Made by a program: the position numbers and the translations under genes
Shown: piece by piece, positions 1 through 7,500 of the stretch
Layout: every line of letters starts with the position of its first letter
How positions within the stretch are numbered: position 1 is the first letter of the stretch
Notes under the pieces: generated by a model
Database searches by the model: none
What the model saw: only the letters and a program-made list of their open reading frames with translations
What the model was told of the DNA's origin: nothing
NCBI GenBank assembly: GCA_900544225.1
Contig: UQUD01000069.1
Span: 1-9,775, forward strand
Length of the DNA: 9,775 nucleotides
Reading direction: 5' to 3'
DNA from: an uncultured Collinsella sp.
Lineage (GTDB): Bacteria > Actinomycetota > Coriobacteriia > Coriobacteriales > Coriobacteriaceae

Positions 1-1
1 T

Positions 2-457
2 GCGCGCGCCGATGCACTGGCGCGTCTATGGCGCCTGACGCCGGAGCAGCGCGAGCGCTTCGATGTCGCCCTGAATCGCTGGCTCAAGTCGGCGGTCCGT
101 GCCGAGCTGCTTGCCTGGCCGTGCGTTCGCGCCGAGGTGCCGTTCTTTTCGCTGGGCTGCGAGGACGAGGACATCGCTCGCTGCGGTGCATATGCCGAAG
201 GCGCCATCGACGCTTTGGCGACGAACCCGGCAGATTCGTCACGCGCGCTGGTCATCGACTACAAGACGGGCGGCACGCCGGATGAGACGCCGGAGCAGCT
301 GCAGGAGAAGCACGCCCTGCAGGCGCGCGTCTACGCTGATGTTCTGCATAAGGCGGGCTTTGAGGCCGTGACCGTCAAGTTCGTCCGCGTGGAGCAGCCG
401 GATCCAACCATCTTCGTCGAACCCGCCGAGCCCCAAGTAGTCACCTATAACTTCTAA
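2..457 (+). CDS. RecB/AddA-type helicase-nuclease, C-terminal PD-(D/E)XK nuclease domain (5' truncated)
   Basis: The reading frame is open from the window edge (first full codon at position 2) to a TAA stop at 455-457, giving about 151 visible residues. The visible part is a PD-(D/E)XK nuclease core of the RecB/AddA kind: an Asp in EGAID (codon 209-211), the D-x-K signature in VIDYKTG (Asp 257-259, Lys 263-265) and the Q-x3-Y motif in QARVYA (Gln 320-322, Tyr 332-334). In this family the domain sits at the C-terminus behind a UvrD-like or inactive helicase domain and degrades DNA ends during double-strand break repair. All catalytic positions look intact, so the nuclease is probably active. 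The helicase part lies outside the window, so whether this is AddA, AddB or a stand-alone UvrD-nuclease fusion cannot be decided. The stop is followed 12 bp later by the palindrome at 470-532. Confidence 0.8.
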   Translation, partial: ARADALARLWRLTPEQRERFDVALNRWLKSAVRAELLAWPCVRAEVPFFSLGCEDEDIARCGAYAEGAIDALATNPADSSRALVIDYKTGGTPDETPEQLQEKHALQARVYADVLHKAGFEAVTVKFVRVEQPDPTIFVEPAEPQVVTYNF

Positions 458-469
458 TCCTCAGATAAC

Positions 470-532
470 TTGCGGTGGAATAGTTCCTGCATTGCGGCCC
501 AGGTGGCCCAAGCGGGAACTATTCCACCGCAA
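470..532. repeat. Long intergenic inverted repeat (18-bp perfect arms, extendable to 21 bp)
   Basis: The left arm TTGCGGTGGAATAGTTCC (470-487) is exactly complementary to the right arm GGAACTATTCCACCGCAA (515-532). Inward, 488-490 (TGC) and 512-514 (GCG) add three more pairs, one of them G-U in RNA, leaving a 21-base loop (491-511). The loop holds two GGCC tetramers (496-499, 505-508) that can pair. Each arm also contains a small palindrome of its own (GGAA-TAG-TTCC and GGAA-CTA-TTCC). No T-run follows on either strand, so it is not a standard intrinsic terminator. It may be a REP-like dispersed palindrome, a transcript-end stabilising structure or a protein-binding site; the sequence alone does not decide. 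Confidence 0.85.
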
Positions 533-563
533 CTGCAAGAGGAGCCGTGTGGGTTTGGCTAGG

Positions 564-594
564 TTCGGGTGCCGTCCGCGCCGTGCGGTAAAAT
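564..594 (+). promoter_or_regulatory. Candidate dnaE promoter (TAAAAT -10)
   Basis: TAAAAT at 589-594 matches the -10 consensus at five of six positions and lies 40 bp before the dnaE start codon, leaving a plausible leader of roughly 30 bases. The best upstream element, TTCGGG at 564-569 with a 19-bp spacer, is a poor -35. The call therefore rests on the -10 hexamer and its position. It lies downstream of the 470-532 palindrome, so that palindrome would not be in this transcript. Confidence 0.35.
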
Positions 595-633
595 CGTTCA
601 GTCAGAACACGAACCCGCATCGGAGCTCATCAC

Positions 634-3600
634 ATGGCATTCGTCCATCTGCACAACCACACCGTCTTCTCCATGCTCGACGGCGCAACCCGTATCCAGG
701 ATATGGTCAACCGCGCCGTAGAGCTGGGCATGCCCGCCGTCGCCATTACCGACCACGGCTACATGTATGGCGTGCCCGACCTGGCGCTGGCCTGCGACGC
801 CGTCAACCACAACACGCCCGAGTACAAGACATGGAGCCACGACAAGGCCTTCTTGGAAAAGGACCGCCGCGACGAGCTGGTGGAGCCCGATCCCGAGGAA
901 AACCCGCGCGAGCATGCCCAGTATGTGAAGGACATGGCCATGTGGGACGAGAAGGGCAACATCGACGAGCTCAAGCCGCCCCTGGTCATCAAACCCATCT
1001 TTGGCTGTGAGGTCTACTTTACGCCGGACGAGACGCTCGCCCGCGACCATAAGCCCGAGCTCTACCACATGATTCTTCTGGCCAAGGACCAGGAGGGCTA
1101 CGTCAACCTGATGCAGACGGTCTCCGAGGCCGCCGTGCAGGGCTTTTACTACAAGCCGCGCGTGACGCTCGACAACCTGCGCCGCCATGCCAAGGGCATG
1201 ATTTGCACGAGCGCCTGCATTGCGGGCATCATCCCCAAATACATCGACCGCGGTGACATGGAAGGCGCCATCAAGTGGGCCGAGACCTTCCGTGACACCT
1301 TCGACCCCGGCGACTTTTATATCGAGATCCAGGAACACGGCATCACCACCGACAACGGCCTGACCGACGAGCAGATGGACCGCGCGCTCATCGATATTGC
1401 CAAGCAGGTGGGCGTCAAGGTCATCGCCACCAACGACTTCCACTACCTGCGCCGCGAGGACGCGCCCGTGCAGGACGTCATCATGTGCATTGGCATGAAC
1501 GCCAAGGTCGACGACCCCAACCGCATGCGCATGACCGGCTCGGAGTTTTACATGAAGACCGAGGAGGAGATGCGGGCGATGTTCCCGTATTGCCCCGAGG
1601 CCTGCGACAACACGCTCGAGATTGCCGACAAGTGCTATGTGGAGCTGGACTGGGACTCCATCATCCTGCCGCGCTTCCCGTTGCTCGATCCCGGCGAGAC
1701 GCACGAGAGCCAGTTCCGCCGCGAGTGCGAGAAGGGCCTGCGCCAGCACTATGGTGACGATTGGGCCACGCGCGAGATCTGTGGCGTCAACATCAAAGAG
1801 CGCTTTGAGTACGAATACAAGGTCATCTGCGACAAGGGCTTTGCCGCCTACTTTTTGATCGTCGCCGAATACGTGCAATGGGCCAAGGACAACGGCATCG
1901 GCGTCGGCCCCGGCCGTGGCTCGGCAGCCGGCGCTATCGTCGCCTACGCCATGAACATCACCGCGTTTGACCCGCTCGAGAACGGCCTGATGTTCGAGAG
2001 GTTCCTGTCCCCGCAGCGTACCGAGATGCCCGATATCGATATGGACTTCGACGATGAGCGGCGCCTCGAGGTCGTGGAGCACGTTCGCCAGCTCTACGGC
2101 CCCGAGAAGGTCACCCACGTTATCACCTACTCGACCATCAAGGCCAAGCAGGCCATCAACGACGCCGCGCGCGTTCTGGACTACCCCGTCTACATGGGCC
2201 AGCGCCTGTCCAAGATGGTCTCGAGCGACCCCAAGGTCAAGCTCAAGCAGGTACTCGAAAAACAACCCGGCAAAGAGGATCTGTTTAACCCCGACTTTGC
2301 CGAGGCCTATAAAAAGGACGACGACGCCCGCCGCATCATCGACACGGCGCTCTCGATCGAGGGCCTCACCCGTGGCGAGGGCGTGCACGCGTGCGCCGTT
2401 CTGATCTGCCGCGACCCCGTCAACGAGCATGTGCCCACCAAGCTCGACACCAAGGGCGGCGTCGAGATTACCCAGTACGAGGGCCATACCGTTGCCGACA
2501 TGGGCCTGCTCAAGATGGACTTCTTGGGCCTGCGCACGCTGACGGTTATCTCCAAGGCCAAGGCAAACATCAAAAAGAACTTCGGCATCGACATCAAAGA
2601 GGAAGAGATCCCCTTTGACGATCCCGAGATCTTTAAGCTCATGGGTTCCGGCCACACCGCCGGCGTCTTCCAGGTCGAGTCCGCCGGCATGACGGCCACG
2701 ATCAAGAATATGAAGCCCACCGAGTACAAGCACGTCGTGGCATTGATCGCCCTGTACCGCCCGGGCCCGCTGGGCGCCGGCATGGTTTCGTCCTACATCA
2801 ACCGTATGAACGGCAAGGAGCCGGCCGTCTCCTACGACGACCGCCTGGACGACATCCTGGGCGAAACCTACGGCACTATGGTCTACCAGGAGCAGGTTAT
2901 GCTCATCTCCGTCGAGATGTGCGGCTTCTCCAAGGGCGAATCGGACTCGCGTATCCGTAAGCCCGTGGCTAAGAAAAAGATCAAGCTGCTCACGTCGACG
3001 GTGCTCCACTGGGAGGATGGCTCGGACGAGACCACCTACGACCACTGGATGAACGGCGCTATCAAGAACAACTACACGCGCGAGGTCGCCCAGAAGATTT
3101 GGGACGATGTTCTCGAGTTCGCATCCTACGCCTTCAACAAGTCGCACTCCGCCGGCTACGCCATTCTGGTTATGCAGACGGCATGGCTCAAGGCGCACTA
3201 TCCACACGAGTACATGGCGGCCGTCCTGACGTCCTACACGGGCAAGACCGACAAGATCGTGCACTACGTCTCGGCATGCCGTCACGACGGCATCCCCGTG
3301 CTTTCGCCAGATGTCAACGAGTCCGGTACCGAGTTCACGGCTACCAAGGAGGGCGTGCGCTTTGGCCTGGCCGGCATCCGCGGCGTGGGCACCGGCGTGG
3401 CGCAGGCGATTATCGCCGAGCGCGAGGCGGGCGGTCCGTTTAAGACGCTGCACGACTTTGTCGAGCGCGTGGACTCGAGCCAGGCCAACCGTCGCGTGAT
3501 CGAATCGCTCATCAAGGCAGGCGCCTTTGACTCCACGGGGTATCCGCGTCGCCAGATGATGCACTTTGTGGACAAGAACAACCCCGAGAACATCATCGAT

Positions 3601-4437
3601 GCCGCTGTGAAGCGCCAGAAAGATCGCGCGAGCGGCCAGACGTCGTTCTTCGATATGTTTGGCGACGTTGAGGGCTCGGGCTTTGAGGTGAGCGTGCCCG
3701 ACCCGGATGGCCAGGAGTGGGACCGCCACCTTAAGCTGAGCCAGGAGAAGGAGGTTCTGGGCATCTATGTCTCGGACCACCCGCTGCGCCCGTTTGAGTA
3801 TGCACTAGCCAAGGCACGCGACTTCTCGTTCTCGCAGATCGATACCGGCTACGAGGTGCAAAACCCCACGGGCGGTACCATCAACCAGGAGATTCCCGAG
3901 GGCAAGGCGCTGTGGTGGGCCGGCATGGTCTCGAGCGTGTCCAAGCGCGTGACCAAAAACGGCGACCCCATGGGCATCGTGCAGCTCGAGGACATGGAAG
4001 GCGAGGCCACGGTCGTGGTGTTCCCCAAGACCTACAAGGAAGCCGAGGGGTATCTATACGGCGAGGTCGATCCCGAGACCGGTGCACAGCTGTCCGATGC
4101 GTTTGTGCGCATTAAGGGCAAGCTCGAGCGCTCGGACCGCGGCGACCAGATCATCGCGCAGGAGATCGTGCCGCTGGAGCTTAACGAGGAGAGCAACAAG
4201 CCCAAGGTGTTTGAGGTCATGGTGCCCAACAGCCGCTTTAGCCAGGGCAATATGGCGCGTCTTGCCACGGTGCTTACCGCCAACCCGGGCGGCGACCGCG
4301 TGGAGATCTTTATCGAGCAGGTGGACGGGCGCGTACTGCGTGCCGAGGTGCCGGCCAAGGTCAACGCACGCTCGATTCCGTTGTTGGCAGAGGCAAAGGC
4401 CATTGTGGGCAACCAGGGCCGCGTGACGGTTATCTAA
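634..4437 (+). CDS. dnaE: DNA polymerase III subunit alpha (DnaE)
   Basis: This 1267-residue protein is the catalytic subunit of the replicative polymerase. The ATG at 634 follows a GGAG (622-625) by 8 bases, and the protein begins directly with the PHP motif (H7, H9). PHP metal-ligand positions all look present: H7, H9, D16, H41, E126, H145, C195, D268, H270. The polymerase core shows GPGRGSAAG (425-433), the catalytic aspartates D467 and D469 in PDIDMDF, and the third, D629, in LLKMDFLGL. YRPGPL and FNKSHSAGYA follow. A helix-hairpin-helix region starts near 905, a clamp-binding-like QTSFF at 1002-1006, and an OB-fold spans about 1093-1180. Two features depart from Thermus or E. coli DnaE: about 54 extra charged residues between the second and third PHP motifs (within about 50-118), and about 11 extra residues near 785-810 after the RKPVAKKK segment, where LRRAMGKKK is usual. 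The remaining C-terminal end resembles the tau-binding region by position only. It is a DnaE rather than a PolC: no internal DnaQ-type exonuclease domain is seen. Confidence 0.97.
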   Translation: MAFVHLHNHTVFSMLDGATRIQDMVNRAVELGMPAVAITDHGYMYGVPDLALACDAVNHNTPEYKTWSHDKAFLEKDRRDELVEPDPEENPREHAQYVKDMAMWDEKGNIDELKPPLVIKPIFGCEVYFTPDETLARDHKPELYHMILLAKDQEGYVNLMQTVSEAAVQGFYYKPRVTLDNLRRHAKGMICTSACIAGIIPKYIDRGDMEGAIKWAETFRDTFDPGDFYIEIQEHGITTDNGLTDEQMDRALIDIAKQVGVKVIATNDFHYLRREDAPVQDVIMCIGMNAKVDDPNRMRMTGSEFYMKTEEEMRAMFPYCPEACDNTLEIADKCYVELDWDSIILPRFPLLDPGETHESQFRRECEKGLRQHYGDDWATREICGVNIKERFEYEYKVICDKGFAAYFLIVAEYVQWAKDNGIGVGPGRGSAAGAIVAYAMNITAFDPLENGLMFERFLSPQRTEMPDIDMDFDDERRLEVVEHVRQLYGPEKVTHVITYSTIKAKQAINDAARVLDYPVYMGQRLSKMVSSDPKVKLKQVLEKQPGKEDLFNPDFAEAYKKDDDARRIIDTALSIEGLTRGEGVHACAVLICRDPVNEHVPTKLDTKGGVEITQYEGHTVADMGLLKMDFLGLRTLTVISKAKANIKKNFGIDIKEEEIPFDDPEIFKLMGSGHTAGVFQVESAGMTATIKNMKPTEYKHVVALIALYRPGPLGAGMVSSYINRMNGKEPAVSYDDRLDDILGETYGTMVYQEQVMLISVEMCGFSKGESDSRIRKPVAKKKIKLLTSTVLHWEDGSDETTYDHWMNGAIKNNYTREVAQKIWDDVLEFASYAFNKSHSAGYAILVMQTAWLKAHYPHEYMAAVLTSYTGKTDKIVHYVSACRHDGIPVLSPDVNESGTEFTATKEGVRFGLAGIRGVGTGVAQAIIAEREAGGPFKTLHDFVERVDSSQANRRVIESLIKAGAFDSTGYPRRQMMHFVDKNNPENIIDAAVKRQKDRASGQTSFFDMFGDVEGSGFEVSVPDPDGQEWDRHLKLSQEKEVLGIYVSDHPLRPFEYALAKARDFSFSQIDTGYEVQNPTGGTINQEIPEGKALWWAGMVSSVSKRVTKNGDPMGIVQLEDMEGEATVVVFPKTYKEAEGYLYGEVDPETGAQLSDAFVRIKGKLERSDRGDQIIAQEIVPLELNEESNKPKVFEVMVPNSRFSQGNMARLATVLTANPGGDRVEIFIEQVDGRVLRAEVPAKVNARSIPLLAEAKAIVGNQGRVTVI

Positions 4438-4450
4438 AATGATTTTGCTG

Positions 4451-4577
4451 GGGTAGCTAATTTGGGACGGGGCTATTTTAGCTACCCTTTGACTGACGGC
4501 GAATGAGCCAGGGTCGGAATACATCTCAACCGACATATGGGGGTAGCTAAAATAGCCCCGTCCCAAATTAGCTACCC
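4451..4577. repeat. Nested inverted repeat: two perfect 37-bp complementary arms, each itself a hairpin
   Basis: The arm at 4451-4487 is an exact reverse complement of the arm at 4541-4577 over all 37 bases, separated by 53 bases. Each arm begins with GGGTAGCTAA and ends with TTAGCTACCC, so each can also fold alone (10-bp stem, 17-base loop). The decamer thus occurs four times in alternating orientation, and its core TAGCTA is itself a palindrome. The arm centres carry GGGACGGGG and its complement. The spacer has a small stem of its own (GTCGG 4513-4517 with CCGAC 4530-4534). The structure starts 13 bp after the dnaE stop and ends 10 bp before the GGAGG of the next gene. Only TTT (4488-4490) follows the first hairpin, too little for a convincing terminator. 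It may be a dispersed palindromic element, a cruciform, an RNase III target in read-through RNA, or a multi-site operator. Confidence 0.95.
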
Positions 4578-4597
4578 TGTGTGGATTGGAGGAAGTG

Positions 4598-7500
4598 ATG
4601 GCGCAGGGGACGTTTGTGCAGGCGCTTCGCAAAGAGGCGGCGTTGAGCGGCACCTTTATGAAGGGGCGTTCGCTCATGCTCAACGGCGCCGTGCTGTCGA
4701 TTGAGGACAGCGGCTCGCGCTTCTCCAAAAACGTGACGGTTGAGGGCTCGGTGCGCGGTTCGCGCGGCGACCTGTACAAGACGCATGTGGCGCTCGACAT
4801 GGACGAGCACGAGGTGATCGACTACGACTGCGATTGCCCCGCCGCCTATCGTTACCCCGGTATGTGCAAACACGCCATCGCCACAGCGCTGGCATACCTG
4901 GACGCCAGCGGCATTGAGCCTGTTGAGGGGCTGCGCACACCGGTTCGCACGTTTACGGCGCAGCCGAAACAGCCCGTTCGCACCGCGCCCAAAGCGCCGG
5001 CCGTCAACCCCAACTTTCCCTTTCCGGCGCCCGTCCCCACGAGCCCCAGCCTCATGGCGGCACTCTCCGATCTTTCGGACGCGCGCATGGATGAGCTGGC
5101 GAGCATGCGCCGCAAGCTTGCCGGTGCCGTTGATCCCGACGCCCCCAAAGCGGCGTTGGAGCCCTCGCTGGTGCCGTACTACAATCCACTGTTTGCCGAC
5201 CGCTTTAGCTGGGCGCTCGAGTTCCGCATTCGCTGCGGTTCGGTGTCCTACGTGGTCAAGGATATCGACGGCATGGCCGACGCCTATGTCCGAGGCGGCA
5301 CCTTCTCGTACGGCAAGAAGCTCACGTTTGTCCATACGCCCGAAGCCTTCGAAGACGTGTCGACAAAGCTGCTCAACCTTGTCGTGACGACAGTTGCCTA
5401 TCTCGATGACATCACAAGCTCGCGTTCGGCGTCGTACGACTTTGCCCGCAGTGGTTTTGTCGCCGAGCGTCAGTTGCCGCTGTCCGAGCATAGCATCGTA
5501 TATGTGCTGGACCTGTTGCGCGGCCAGACCATCTCTTTTGAGCCCGCCTGGTCGCGGGGGACGACGATGCATCGCACCTATGACGTGGCGGTTGAGATGC
5601 CTCCGGAAGGGGAGGACGAGGCGCTGTCTGAGCGCCCACCGCTCCTTGCCGCCAAAATCGCGCCGGCGGCTGGTGGCAGCTACGATCTACGCCTGCCGGC
5701 CGATGCATACTGCTTTGCTTCGGGCGACGTTGCCTATCTGGTCGACACCCGCCGTGCGCGCCGCGCCGATGTAGCGTTTGCCCAGCATGCGGCGCCGTTC
5801 CTATCGCGCTTACTGCCCTGTCGCACGCCGATCCATATCGCTGTCGACCAGGTGGGGGAGTTCTGTCGTATGGCGCTGCCCATTTTGCGCGACTATACCG
5901 ACCTTACCGCGCCCGCCGCGCTCGATACCGTGGCGCCCGAGCCGAGCTTTGCTATGGCAATCGGCGTCGACGATGGGCTTGTGACCTGCAAAATTACGGT
6001 TGCCTACGGCGACTGGTCGGCAGATCTCTTTAGCCTGGGCGCTCCGGGCAGCCCCTTCGAAGAGCAACGCCCCGGCGTGCCGCCCCGCGACGAGGTGGCA
6101 GAGTTTCGTGTTATGGACACGGCGGCCCTGTACTTCGATTTCTACGAGGGCGGTCTGGCGTTTGAGGAGCGCGATGACGAGAGCTTGTTCTGCCTGCTGA
6201 CCGAGGGCCTGTCCGCCCTGTCCGAGCTGGGTGAGGTTATGCTCAGCGACCGTCTGCGCCAGATTTCGGTGCGACCCGCGCCCAAGCTCTCGGTTCGTGC
6301 GACCGTCAAGAGCAATCTGCTCGACGTCGAACTGGGCGCGAGCGGCCTTTCGGCGTCAGACCTTGCCATCTACCTCGACTCCTACAAGCGTCACCAGACG
6401 TTTGCGCGCCTTACGTCCGGCGACATCATTCGTTTGGACGAGGGTGCCCGAGCCGCGTTTGGCCTTGCCGAGGATCTGGGGGTCGATGCTGTTGACCTGC
6501 TCGACGGCGTGTCGCTTCCCGCGTCGAGCACCCTGTTCGTCGATAGCATGCTCGCGCGCACGCCCGCGCTCGAGGCCGATCGCGACGCTGCGTTCCGCCG
6601 TACCGTCGAGCGTCTGGACACGCTCGGCAAGATGGACTTTACGGTGCCGGCATCGCTCAAGGCAACGATGCGCGGCTACCAGGTCGACGGATACCAGTGG
6701 CTCGGCTCGCTCGAACACCTGGGCCTTGGCGGCATCTTGGCCGACGACATGGGCCTGGGCAAAACGCTGCAGATGATCGCGCATATCCTGGCGCGCGTGG
6801 AAGCGGGGGACATTAAGCCCACGCTTGTGGTGTGCCCTGCGTCGCTCGTGTACAACTGGACTGCCGAGCTGGAGCGCTTCGCCCCGTCGCTCGATGTGTG
6901 CGCCATCGTGGGCGCCAAGGCCCAGCGTCGCGTGCAAATCGCCGGCGTGGCCGAGCATAACGTGGTCGTGACGTCGTATGACCTTATGCGGCGCGATATC
7001 GACGAGTACGTCGAGCAGGACTTTGCCCGCGTGGTACTCGATGAGGCCCAGTACATTAAAAACCCGCTCACCCAGGTGGCGCGTGCCACCAAGCGCCTGC
7101 CGGCCGGCGTGCGCTTTGCCCTGACGGGCACGCCCATCGAAAACCGCCTATCCGAGCTCTGGAGCATCTTCGACTTTTTGATGCCGGGCCTACTTGGCAC
7201 GCGCGAGTCGTTTGCCAAGCGCTTCGAAAGCCCGGTCGAGCATGCCGAGGGCGACAGTGCCGCTCGCCTGCAAGCGCTCGTGTCGCCGTTTGTGCTGCGC
7301 CGTGTCAAGGAAGACGTGGTGGCCGACCTGCCCGAGAAGATCGAGGATACGGTCATGGCGCAGCTCACCGGCGAGCAGCGCAAGCTCTACCTGGCCAACC
7401 AGGACCGTATCGCCCAACAGGTGCAGCACCGCGAGTCATCCGAGTTTAAGAAAGACAAGCTCAAGGTGCTCGCCGAGCTCACCAAGCTGCGCCAGATCTG

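Noticed and set aside
470..532. Intrinsic terminator for the upstream nuclease gene.
   Set aside because: No run of T follows the stem on either strand, and the loop is long (21 bases).
598..3780. A very long open frame on the minus strand, antisense to dnaE.
   Set aside because: It mirrors the codons of dnaE, whose G/C-rich third positions keep stops out of the opposite strand. Its translation is a low-complexity Val/Leu/His/Gly/Asp-rich sequence with no recognisable motif.
4489..4494. TTGACT, a near-perfect -35 hexamer inside the spacer of the nested repeat.
   Set aside because: No -10-like hexamer lies 16-19 bp downstream (the stretch reads GGTCGG), so a promoter is not supported.
4451..4577. 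CRISPR-like or direct-repeat array.
   Set aside because: The copies are inverted, only two full arms exist, and there is no array of regularly spaced direct repeats.
4586..4597. A TTG start four codons before the chosen start of the SNF2 gene.
   Set aside because: It overlaps the GGAGG at 4588-4592, which is placed to serve ATG 4598.
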